A stretch of DNA of 64,000 nt from Deltaproteobacteria bacterium (GTDB lineage: Bacteria > Myxococcota_A > UBA9042 > DTJE01), in the NCBI GenBank assembly GCA_029555025.1, contig JAKPTZ010000071.1, positions 1 through 64,000 on the forward strand, read 5' to 3'. Under the pieces are notes generated by a model. It ran no database searches. It had not been told where the DNA came from and saw only the letters and a list, made by a program, of their open reading frames with translations. Position numbers and translations under genes: made by a program. This document shows positions 35,631 to 44,780 of this stretch, piece by piece; the stretch's first letter is position 1; each line of letters opens with the position of its first letter.

Positions 35631-36140
35631 ATGGCGAGCACATTCGTAATCCTGGAAACAACCGTCGGCAACATCGAAATCGAGCTGTATATGAAGGAAG
35701 CGCCGGTCACGTGCGCAAACTTCCTGGAGTACGTCAAGGCGAACTTCTACACGGGCACAATCTTCCACCGCATCATCCCGGGATTCATGGCCCAGGGCGG
35801 CGGTTTCGATGTCGCGAAGCGGCAGAAGCCGACCCGAGCCCCGATAGTGAATGAAGCCGGCAACGGACTGAAGAACGTCCGCACTTCGGTGGCGATGGCG
35901 CGCACATCCGACCCGAACAGCGCCACGGCCCAGTTTTTCATCAACCTGGCCGACAACGGCTTCCTGGATCGCGCCGAATCACAGGACGGCGTGGGTTACG
36001 CCGTTTTCGGGCATGTGACCCAGGGCATGGACTTCGTTGACGAAGCCGCGAAGATTCCGACAGTCCGCAACGAAATCAGCGAAGCCTGGCCGACCAAGCT
36101 GGTCGCCATCCGCAAGGCCAGCGTCATCGAACGCCCGTAA
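35631..36140 (+). CDS. Cyclophilin-type peptidyl-prolyl cis-trans isomerase
   Basis: This 169-residue protein without signal peptide has core motifs 'ETTVGNIEIELYMKEAPVTC', 'FHRIIPGFMAQGGGFD' and 'MARTSDPNSATAQFFINL'. It catalyses proline isomerisation in protein folding, in the cytoplasm (PpiB-like size). GGAGG precedes the ATG by 7 bases. The stop codon TAA at 36138-36140 belongs to the flank of a palindromic repeat (CCGTAAGGGCGAATG), which may have set the present end of the gene. Confidence 0.95.
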   Translation: MASTFVILETTVGNIEIELYMKEAPVTCANFLEYVKANFYTGTIFHRIIPGFMAQGGGFDVAKRQKPTRAPIVNEAGNGLKNVRTSVAMARTSDPNSATAQFFINLADNGFLDRAESQDGVGYAVFGHVTQGMDFVDEAAKIPTVRNEISEAWPTKLVAIRKASVIERP

Positions 36141-36160
36141 GGGCGAATGAAAATTCGCCC
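36141..36160. repeat. Type B palindrome, copy 1
   Basis: GGGCGAATGAAAATTCGCCC: 8-base inverted repeat with a 4-base GAAA loop. It directly follows the cyclophilin stop. The preceding CCGTAA is shared with the other type B copies. Confidence 0.85.
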
Positions 36161-36194
36161 GCCCAGGCCCGGGGACTCTGTACTCGACCGCAGC

Positions 36195-36213
36195 GGGCGG
36201 ATGTAGCCCGCCC
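36195..36213. repeat. Type A palindrome, copy 3 (degenerate)
   Basis: GGGCGGATGTAGCCCGCCC differs from the type A consensus in the right arm. The right flank CGTAC is kept. Confidence 0.75.
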
Positions 36214-36223
36214 GTACATGTAA

Positions 36224-36243
36224 GGGCGAATGAAAATTCGCCC
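36224..36243. repeat. Type B palindrome, copy 2
   Basis: GGGCGAATGAAAATTCGCCC, identical to the copy at 36141 and preceded by GTAA. Copies B-A-B form a small array between the convergent genes ending at 36140 and 36275. Confidence 0.85.
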
Positions 36244-36274
36244 GCCTGCGCATGAAAATCCGTCTGTCTGCAAA

Positions 36275-36964
36275 TCACTTAGGTGAGTGGAACAGATACT
36301 TTGGGAAATCGTTGCGGGCTGTCTCCAGAAGCTCCTCGAACTCGGCCGGATTGTTGATGCGGTAAAAATCGGCGCCGGTGGCGCGGTACTCCGGATCGTC
36401 AAAGCCGGCCAGAAGCCTGGGAATCGCCGAAAGACCCGCGGAAACGCCAACTTCGAACGTCACCCCCGGCACTTCGATGGCGGCCGCCAGTTCCTCGCAG
36501 CTTTCATATACAGCCATAAGAGCGTCGTCGCCGCCGTTGCTGTAAATCGCCAGAACCCTTCCCTTTTCGGATCTGTCGAAATTTCCCCCGAACTTCCCGA
36601 AGAAGTCATGATGCGGAAACTTGTCGGTCGAATCGAACCGCTTTTCAAATTCCATCAGGAAGCGCCACAAACCGAAAAGCTGCTGGCTTGGTTCGTGATC
36701 CCGACTGTGCGCGATGACCAGAACCTTGTTGTGCTGGCGCACGATCTCGCCAGGAAGGTAAAAACCGTTGTCGCGGGCGATTGTCTTGATTCGGTCGATG
36801 TCGTACAGGAAATGGGCGGGCTCGGCCCTGGAACTGCAAAAAGTCACGTAAGACCAGCCCTTCTCGGTCGCGCCGACCATCTGAGGGTCGGTCACCTTGT
36901 TCTCGATTGCCTCCTTCAGTCTTGCGTGTGCGTCGGACCAGTTGATGATTGTCTTTCTTCTCAT
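36275..36964 (-). CDS. Conserved-looking cytoplasmic protein, function unknown
   Basis: This 229-residue protein has no signal peptide or membrane segment and no domain I recognise. It has a regular alpha/beta pattern, with segments such as 'GWSYVTFCSSRAEPAHFLYD' and 'GRVLAIYSNGGDDALMAV', and Asp/His-rich stretches ('RFDSTDKFPHHDFFGKFGG'). Good codon use and an AGGAG before ATG 36964 support a real gene. An upstream in-frame codon at 37036 would add 24 residues with no features. Confidence 0.7.
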   Translation of the reverse strand: MRRKTIINWSDAHARLKEAIENKVTDPQMVGATEKGWSYVTFCSSRAEPAHFLYDIDRIKTIARDNGFYLPGEIVRQHNKVLVIAHSRDHEPSQQLFGLWRFLMEFEKRFDSTDKFPHHDFFGKFGGNFDRSEKGRVLAIYSNGGDDALMAVYESCEELAAAIEVPGVTFEVGVSAGLSAIPRLLAGFDDPEYRATGADFYRINNPAEFEELLETARNDFPKYLFHSPK

Positions 36965-37138
36965 TGGCTCTCCTGCAGGCTGACTGCCAAAAGGAACAAC
37001 GGCGCCGGAAGGGGTGTATTCCCGCCGGCCACACAAATAGATTACATCCGGTGGATTGCCTGGCCAAATCCTTTGGCATTAAGAGTCATGAATCAAGGGT
37101 GTTGCGAGAATCGCTCGAATCCAACGCACGCCGGAAGA

Positions 37139-37519
37139 TTAAGCCGGAATCCTCGATGCCAGGAACATCCCAAGAAACCCCGCGCCACCACACATCAGGA
37201 ACGTCACCCCGACGTTGGCAACCGCGAGCTGCCATCTCCCGGCCTGGATCATGGACAGCGTTTCGTGATTAAAGGTCGAATACGTGGTGAATCCGCCCAT
37301 AACGCCCGTGGTCAGCATCAGGACGACCGCGTCGGGCAACTTACCGTGCCGCATGCTGAACACGGCGATGAAGGAAAGCAGGAACGACCCGACGATGTTG
37401 ACCAGGATGGTGCCCACCGGAAGCCAGGACCAGGCGACCGAATTCAGGGCGCGGCCGGCAAGGAAGCGGGCCCCGGTCCCAATCCCGCCGCCCAGGCAGA
37501 CAAGAAGAAGTTCCCTCAT
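37139..37519 (-). CDS. crcB: Fluoride channel CrcB/Fluc
   Basis: This 126-residue protein has four membrane segments and the family motifs GGGIGTGARF, 'GTILVNIVGSF' and GVMGGFTTYSTF. It exports fluoride as a dual-topology dimer. It starts 48 bases after the alpha-glucan phosphorylase stop on the same strand. There is no room for a fluoride riboswitch in that gap, and I see none. Confidence 0.95.
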   Translation of the reverse strand: MRELLLVCLGGGIGTGARFLAGRALNSVAWSWLPVGTILVNIVGSFLLSFIAVFSMRHGKLPDAVVLMLTTGVMGGFTTYSTFNHETLSMIQAGRWQLAVANVGVTFLMCGGAGFLGMFLASRIPA

Positions 37520-37567
37520 TAATCCAAACCCTTAAGAGCCAGCTTCAAAAGCGGGCTCAGCCGAGCC

Positions 37568-40126
37568 TCAAGCATTTTCCCAGGTTACCATCGGCGGGGT
37601 CGGCAGGGCGACGACGCCCGGATGAACGGGAATAATCCTTGCCGCGAATCCGTGACGTCCGGAGTCCCTGGCCTGGATCCTTGCCTGGAACTGGGCCGCG
37701 CCGTCGTTCATGCCGACGAAGATGGCACAGACGGCCCGGCCGTCATGAATCTGGTCGTCCGAACCCAGCACGCCGGCCCACACCTCGACCCGGACCTCTT
37801 CCGGCGCCAGGTCGCCAAGACCAGCGGCAAGCCGCACGGTCATCACGCTGCCCGACACGACTTCGGACGCATCGGTTCCGACAACACGTACCCAGACACC
37901 TGACCACGGCTCGGCAATCCGGCCACGCCAGGCGGCAAGATCACGGAAACCCTTGAATTCATGGGCCGTACCGACAATCCCCTGAAGGTGCAGCGGCCAG
38001 TATGCCTGACGTGTGTATTCCGCGACCATCCTTGCCGTGTTGAACTGACTTCCAAGACGCGAGATGGAATTTTTCATCATCTCGATCCAGCGCTCGGGCA
38101 ATCCGCTGTGATTACGGTCGTAATACAACGGCACAATTTCCTGCTCGAGCAGGTCAAACAGGGCCTCGCACTCGATGCGATCCTGTTCGACAATGTCATC
38201 CGACACGTCATGCCCGCCGATCTGCCAACCGCAGTCCGGGCTGTATCCTTCATCCCACCAGCCGTCCAGAACGGACAGGTTCAGCGCGCCATTGACCGCG
38301 GCCTTCATGCCGCTGGTGCCCGAAGCTTCCAGCGGGCGGCGGGGAGTATTCAGCCATACATCGACGCCCTGGACCATGTACCTGGCCACGTTCATGTCGT
38401 AGTCCTCCAGGAACACGATGCGGGAACGAATGCGCGGGTCACGAGTGAAATGCACGACCTTCTTGATGATTTCCTTGGCCGGGAAGTCCTGTGGATGTGC
38501 CTTTCCGGCGAACACGATCTGTACCGGCCGGTCCTTGACGGTCAACAGTTCAATCAACCGCTCGGGCTGCTGAAACAACAGTCCCGCCCGCTTGTACGTC
38601 GCGAACCGGCGCGCGAAACCAATCGTCAGGGCTTCGGGATTCAGAACGTCCTCGACACCGGCGACCGATACCGCGCTTGCGCCCTGTCGCATCATCTGCT
38701 TCTTCAGATGCTTGCGCACATAAAACATCAGCCGTTCCTTGCGGGTCATGTGGACGCGCCACATCTCGCTTGCCGGAATGCTGCGAACGCGCTGCCAGAC
38801 TTCGGGGTCTTCCGGGTGTCCCTTGTACCTTGGCCCCAGATACATATCCAGAAGGTTGTCGATTTCCGGGGAAACCCAGGTACGCGTGTGGATCCCGTTG
38901 GTTACATGGGTAATTGGGACTTCAGCCTCATCCAGCCCCGGCCAGATATCCTTCCACATATGCCGGGATACGGTGCCATGAAGACGACTGACCGCATTTG
39001 CAAAACCGGACGTGCGCAATGCAAAGACGGTCATGCCGAACTGATCCTGGGCCCCGCTGAACTTGCCAAGCGCGTCGAACTGCGGCCAGGACAGCCCTAT
39101 CTCGTTGGAATAACGTTCGACATACCGACGCATCAGGCCGTTATCGAACTTCTCGTTCCCGGCCGGAACCGGAGTGTGTGTCGTAAATACATTGGTTGAA
39201 ATGACATATTCGGTGGCCGTCTCCCGCGATACGCCATGACGCGCCATCACCTGGCGGATGCGCTCGATCGCAAGGAAAGCCGAATGACCCTCGTTCATGT
39301 GATAGACGGTCGGGTTCAGCTTCAGGGCCGCAAGCGCGCGGACGCCGCCGATTCCCAGAACGATTTCCTGTCGAATGCGCATCTCGCGGTCGCCGCCGTA
39401 AAGCGTACTGGTGACCTCGCGTGCAGCCGGGCTGTTTACCGGAAGGTTCGTGTCAAGCAGGTAAAGCGGGGTTCTGCCGACCTGGGCACGCCAAACCGCG
39501 GCAACGACGTTTTCGCCTGCCAGATCGACCGTTACGGTCACCTGGGCACCGTCGGGACCGATCTCCTGACTGACCGGCATGTTGTACCAGTCGTTGTCCG
39601 GGTACTTTTCCTGCTGCCAGCCGTCCAGGTTCAGGTACTGCCTGAAATACCCCTTCTGATAAAGCAGGCCGACGCCGACAAGCGGCACGCCAAGATCCGA
39701 AGCCGACTTCAGGTGGTCGCCCGAAAGGACACCAAGGCCGCCGGAATAGATCGGAAGGGACTTATCGATCCCGTATTCGGTCGAAAAATACGCGACAAGA
39801 AAATCGGGGTCGGCCTTGACTCCGTCGCCAAGGGTTTCGTCAGCCCATGAACGGTCGGTCAGGTACTTTTCCAGTTCGGCCCGAACCCGTCTGACACGCG
39901 CAACGTAACTGTCATCGGCGGCAAGCCGCGCAAGCTGGTCGGTTGACATCATACCCAGCATGCGAAGCGGGTTGAAACCCGACTGCTCCCACAGGACGGG
40001 ATCCATGCGGGAAAACAGCATCACGGCGTCCCAGTTCCAGGAATACCAGAGATTCTGGGCAATTTCCTTCAACGGGATCAGCTCTTCGGGCACCGTCGGC
40101 TTAACCAGGAACTGTCTGATTTTCAT
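37568..40126 (-). CDS. glgP: Alpha-glucan phosphorylase
   Basis: This 852-residue protein is a GT35 alpha-glucan phosphorylase of the form with an N-terminal DUF3417 domain ('NLWYSWNWDAVMLFSRMDP'). Signatures are 'YSGGLGVLSGDHLKSASDLG', 'TTHTPVPAGNEKF', 'ILGVEDVL'-type C-terminal domain residues and the PLP-region motif SGTSGMKAAVNG. It releases glucose-1-phosphate from glycogen or maltodextrin. The ATG at 40126 with AAAGGTGA upstream is better than an upstream codon that would add 67 residues. No glgA, glgB or glgC is nearby. Confidence 0.95.
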   Translation of the reverse strand: MKIRQFLVKPTVPEELIPLKEIAQNLWYSWNWDAVMLFSRMDPVLWEQSGFNPLRMLGMMSTDQLARLAADDSYVARVRRVRAELEKYLTDRSWADETLGDGVKADPDFLVAYFSTEYGIDKSLPIYSGGLGVLSGDHLKSASDLGVPLVGVGLLYQKGYFRQYLNLDGWQQEKYPDNDWYNMPVSQEIGPDGAQVTVTVDLAGENVVAAVWRAQVGRTPLYLLDTNLPVNSPAAREVTSTLYGGDREMRIRQEIVLGIGGVRALAALKLNPTVYHMNEGHSAFLAIERIRQVMARHGVSRETATEYVISTNVFTTHTPVPAGNEKFDNGLMRRYVERYSNEIGLSWPQFDALGKFSGAQDQFGMTVFALRTSGFANAVSRLHGTVSRHMWKDIWPGLDEAEVPITHVTNGIHTRTWVSPEIDNLLDMYLGPRYKGHPEDPEVWQRVRSIPASEMWRVHMTRKERLMFYVRKHLKKQMMRQGASAVSVAGVEDVLNPEALTIGFARRFATYKRAGLLFQQPERLIELLTVKDRPVQIVFAGKAHPQDFPAKEIIKKVVHFTRDPRIRSRIVFLEDYDMNVARYMVQGVDVWLNTPRRPLEASGTSGMKAAVNGALNLSVLDGWWDEGYSPDCGWQIGGHDVSDDIVEQDRIECEALFDLLEQEIVPLYYDRNHSGLPERWIEMMKNSISRLGSQFNTARMVAEYTRQAYWPLHLQGIVGTAHEFKGFRDLAAWRGRIAEPWSGVWVRVVGTDASEVVSGSVMTVRLAAGLGDLAPEEVRVEVWAGVLGSDDQIHDGRAVCAIFVGMNDGAAQFQARIQARDSGRHGFAARIIPVHPGVVALPTPPMVTWENA

Positions 40127-40375
40127 TGACGAATCACCTTTCCGTATCGGCCCATGATGATGCCCCCGACGGGTGCCGGGGTCAATGCGTACTGGCGAAC
40201 CGCGCGAATCTTGTCCGTTTTCAGACGCGACGTCAAGAACGGGCCGGCGAATGATCAACCACCCGGGTGCATTGCTGATTGAGGTCTGCCTGAATATAGA
40301 CACCGGATTTTTCGCGTCCATCTGCAAGTGGCCAGGAATATGTGGTTGGACGAGGTGGACTGGATCCGAAGACGA

Positions 40376-41869
40376 TTAGATGCGGCCGTCGTCGGCATTC
40401 GGTTCGCCGCCTTCGGCTGTTTCGACCTGGCCTGCCGGGCGCGGCCCGAAATACCTGGTGCGCCGGGGTCCCATGGCATCGCTTGAATGAAGCACAACGA
40501 ACGTGCGTCCGTTGGCGACCATGTTTGCCTTCACCGGTACCGTGTTCACGATACTACCGCCGGCGCCGATGAACTGAACCTGCAGGTCATATACCCCGGG
40601 CGGTCCCTTCAGGCGTGACATCAGATACTTGTCCGGCAACGTCATCCAGCTTCGAGTGTCGGCCACTTCGACCGCCTCGGCGATGCTGATGCCGGCGCTG
40701 ACGGCCGTTGCGGCAAGCCCGGCGATTGCGCCGAACAATCCTCCGCCGCTGTTGTTTCTGGCCGAGGCGGCCGCGGCCTGGGCGGCCAGACGGGCCGCCT
40801 TCTTGGCCGCATACCTGGCTGCACCGCGGGCAACGGCACGCTCCTTGACCTGTTCGGTACGTTCCTTGTTGACGGTGACTGCAATCCGTCCAAGGTCATA
40901 AACCATGGAAATCCGCGCCGAGGATGAACCGTTGTTAAACACGACCCGGGCGTTGGTTACCCTGGTCGGCGTGTCCTCGAATTCCGGATATGTGACGACG
41001 AACGTGTCCTGACCATCGGACATGACCCATTTGCGGCTTTCCTTGTGTGGAATCAGGCCGACGCCCAGCAGGAATACGATTTCCGAATATGCTCCATCCT
41101 CGATGCACGGACGCCCGACTTCGGAACGTTCCTTCGGGTTGCACAATTGCGCCTGGACATTTTCAAGATCCATGTCCAGCCACGGCGGCGCAGAAAGCCC
41201 GTACCGCCCGCCCAGCCGGTTGTAATCGACCCTTGACCGGATATATGAAATGCGGGCCCCGTCCAGAAGGAAATTCCGACGATCGCTGCCGGGTGGCTCC
41301 TTCATGGCGCCGGCCTCAAAGGCAAGACCTGAAATGTAGTGTGCAAACGGATCCCCCGTGAATCCGGAGTGGATACCGTTGCGCCGCAGCATCATTACGA
41401 AATCCTTCAACTTCTCGTTGACCTGGGCGGCCTCGACCCTTGCCTTCTCCAGATTCCCGACGACCAGGTAATTCAATGCCTGAAGGATATCGACCATGTT
41501 GCGCTCGAAATCCTCGCCCTTGTAAGTCGCCGAGGACTCGTTCCAGCCAATGACCGCCAGCACGTCGCTTACGTTCTTCGTGAAGTAAGACCGGATCTTC
41601 TGATCCGCCCTTTCAAGGAACTTGTTCGACTCGGTATATCGACCAGACCTGCTCAAGACCATGGCCATGTCGCAGGTATCGACAAGGAAGTCTATCTTCC
41701 GCTTGCCACCGACCTGGTAAAGGGTCTCCCTGGCCTGGACGTAATCGCCTTCCTTGACCTGTTCCATGAACTGCCGTCGGGCATCGATATGCGAGACACA
41801 GCCGCCGGACACCGAGACGACAAGAATTCCAGCAACCAACCATTGGAATAAATGCTTTCCAACCGCCAT
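40376..41869 (-). CDS. COG3014-like lipoprotein with helical repeats
   Basis: This 497-residue lipoprotein (signal VSGGC) has a TPR-like helical first half ('GDYVQARETLYQ', 'SGRYTESNKFLERADQKIRS', 'LNYLVVGNLEKARVEAAQV') that resembles COG3014 proteins. A very Ala/Arg/Lys-rich helix (about 350-385) leads into a Gly/Ala hydrophobic stretch 'GGLFGAIAGLAATAVSAG', which might insert in a membrane. The C-terminal 120 residues are beta-rich. In other bacteria COG3014 genes sit beside LpoB-type lipoproteins, but here it stands alone. Function unknown. Confidence 0.78.
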   Translation of the reverse strand: MAVGKHLFQWLVAGILVVSVSGGCVSHIDARRQFMEQVKEGDYVQARETLYQVGGKRKIDFLVDTCDMAMVLSRSGRYTESNKFLERADQKIRSYFTKNVSDVLAVIGWNESSATYKGEDFERNMVDILQALNYLVVGNLEKARVEAAQVNEKLKDFVMMLRRNGIHSGFTGDPFAHYISGLAFEAGAMKEPPGSDRRNFLLDGARISYIRSRVDYNRLGGRYGLSAPPWLDMDLENVQAQLCNPKERSEVGRPCIEDGAYSEIVFLLGVGLIPHKESRKWVMSDGQDTFVVTYPEFEDTPTRVTNARVVFNNGSSSARISMVYDLGRIAVTVNKERTEQVKERAVARGAARYAAKKAARLAAQAAAASARNNSGGGLFGAIAGLAATAVSAGISIAEAVEVADTRSWMTLPDKYLMSRLKGPPGVYDLQVQFIGAGGSIVNTVPVKANMVANGRTFVVLHSSDAMGPRRTRYFGPRPAGQVETAEGGEPNADDGRI

Positions 41870-42232
41870 GAATGCACCATCCGGAGCCGCCGGACATAGA
41901 CGGCAACCGATCAAATGTGTTCAGCCTTGATTAAATATCTGCAATGCGGAATCGCACGTGGACGCAATCCCCGCGGGATGCAGAAACCCCAAAAGCCCCA
42001 TGCCATTAAAGCTTGTGATACGGGCGCAGTCTAGCAGCCGCCTTGCCAGAATTCAACCGACAAATGCGGATGGTGGAGTCGCTCCAAGTCCAGGCTCAAG
42101 ACCTGCGCCCCCCTTTATTGGCCCGTCGCCAGGCAACTCGGGTTCCCCGTCTGGACAATCTGACAGACAGAACAATTAAATGACTTGACCGGATTTCGGG
42201 AATATACTTCCGTCATCATTCAGGATTGCCCG
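41870..42232. other. 363-base intergenic region
   Basis: This is the longest gene-free stretch, lying between divergent genes starting at 41869 (-) and 42233 (+). I see no tRNA, convincing hairpin, repeat or conserved open frame. An AT-rich patch near 41926-41942 and TATACT at 42203-42208 are the only promoter-like sequences, and neither has a matching -35 at normal spacing. Confidence 0.5.
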
Positions 42233-43453
<1,221 letters not shown>

Positions 43454-43455
43454 TC

Positions 43456-43493
43456 AATCAATTGATTTACGTCAGAAACTGGCAATAATTGCC
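43456..43493. promoter_or_regulatory. Two perfect palindromes upstream of fba
   Basis: AATCAATTGATT (43456-43467) and GGCAATAATTGCC (43481-43493) are both perfect inverted repeats in the gap between the kinase stop and the aldolase start. They could be operator sites or a small hairpin. A T-run at 43527-43534 follows. No regulator can be named. Confidence 0.3.
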
Positions 43494-43555
43494 GCGGACT
43501 CCTTCAAGAGGCGGGTCCCGGGTTCGTTTTTTTTCATCTTTCGGGGAATTCAATT

Positions 43556-44593
43556 ATGTCAATGGTTTCACTTCGTCAGCTTCTTGATCACGCGGCCGAA
43601 AACAATTACGGCGTCGGCGCCTTCAACGTCAACAACATGGAACAGATCCAGGCGATCATGGAAGCGGCCAGGGCCACCGAATCCCCGGTCGTCATCCAGG
43701 CCAGCCGTGGCGCCCGCAAGTACACGAACGACGCGTTCCTTCGCCACCTGATGCTGGCCGCCGTCGAGCTTTACCCGGAAATCCCGGTTGTCCTGCACCA
43801 GGATCACGGCAACAGCGTCGATACGTGCGTCAGCGCCATCGACAACGGCTTCACGTCCGTCATGATGGACGGCAGCCTTGAAGCGGACGGCAAGACCCCG
43901 GCCAGCTTCGAATACAACGTCGCGGTCACGAAGGCGGTCGTCGAAGCCGCCCACAGGAAGGGCGTCAGCGTCGAAGGCGAACTCGGCATGCTTGGCAACC
44001 TGAAGACCGGCATGGGCGAAAAGGAAGACGGCCACGGATTCGAAGGCAAGCTGGACCACAGCCAGATGCTGACCGACCCGGAAGAGGCCGCGGAATTCGT
44101 CCGCCTGACCAACGTCGATGCCCTGGCGGTCGCCATCGGCACCAGCCACGGCGCGTACAAGTTCACCGAGCGCCCCACAGGCGAAGTCCTGGCGATGGCC
44201 CAGATTGAGAAGATCCACGCCCGCCTGCCGAACACCCACCTGGTCATGCACGGCAGCAGCTCGGTGCCCCAGGACCTTCAGGACATCATCAACGCCTACG
44301 GCGGAAAGATGAAGCAGACCTACGGCGTTCCGGTCGAGGAAATCCAGCGCGGCATCCGCAGCGGCGTCCGCAAGATCAACGTCGATACCGACAGCCGCAT
44401 GGCGATCACCGGCGCGATCCGCAAGGTCTTTGCCGAGACTCCCGAAAAGTTCGACCCGCGCGACTACCTGGCCCCGGCCCGCGACGCCATGAAGAAGCTG
44501 GTCATGGAACGCATGGTGCAGTTCGGCCAGGCCGGCCAGGCCCCGAACATCCGCGCCAAGTCCCTCGCCGAAATGGTCAGCTATTACCTGTAG
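43556..44593 (+). CDS. fba: Class II fructose-bisphosphate aldolase
   Basis: This 345-residue zinc aldolase has 'GVGAFNVNNMEQIQAIMEAA', 'VVLHQDHGNS' (Zn-binding region), 'VEGELGMLG', 'GTSHGAYKF', 'VMHGSSSVPQ' and 'KINVDTDSRMA'. It matches the class IIB / Calvin-cycle-type subgroup. It splits fructose-1,6-bisphosphate in glycolysis or forms it in gluconeogenesis. Codon use is much more C-ending and uniform than in its neighbours, a sign of high expression. ATG 43556 or 43562 are equally possible starts. Confidence 0.96.
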   Translation: MSMVSLRQLLDHAAENNYGVGAFNVNNMEQIQAIMEAARATESPVVIQASRGARKYTNDAFLRHLMLAAVELYPEIPVVLHQDHGNSVDTCVSAIDNGFTSVMMDGSLEADGKTPASFEYNVAVTKAVVEAAHRKGVSVEGELGMLGNLKTGMGEKEDGHGFEGKLDHSQMLTDPEEAAEFVRLTNVDALAVAIGTSHGAYKFTERPTGEVLAMAQIEKIHARLPNTHLVMHGSSSVPQDLQDIINAYGGKMKQTYGVPVEEIQRGIRSGVRKINVDTDSRMAITGAIRKVFAETPEKFDPRDYLAPARDAMKKLVMERMVQFGQAGQAPNIRAKSLAEMVSYYL

Positions 44594-44780
44594 ACTTGCC
44601 TCTGCAGCAGACCGCATATTTCTTTGGTGAGTCGCTTCAGGCATTGCGGCTTGTGTCACTGACGCGCTGCCAGCGTGGTCTGTCGGATCTGCATGCCGAA
44701 TTCCCGCGAACTTACGTCCCGGGCTGTTGCACGCCGACCGTCACGCGGTTATGCTTTTTTCCCAACCGGGGTTCTTTTTG

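Noticed and set aside
36141-36243. B-A-B palindromes as a CRISPR array
   Set aside because: Units are 19-20 bases, of two types, with unequal gaps and no cas genes. Better explained as REP-like elements.
37520-37567. Fluoride riboswitch before crcB
   Set aside because: Only 48 bases separate crcB from the upstream gene, and the conserved crcB-motif pseudoknot sequence is not visible.
43481-43534. Intrinsic terminator after the kinase gene (palindrome and T-run)
   Set aside because: The T-run is only about 20 bases before the aldolase start and no stable stem lies directly before it, so a terminator there would leave no room for an aldolase promoter.
43568-44659. 363-codon minus-strand frame opposite aldolase
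   Set aside because: Caused by C-ending codons of the highly biased aldolase gene, which remove antisense stops.
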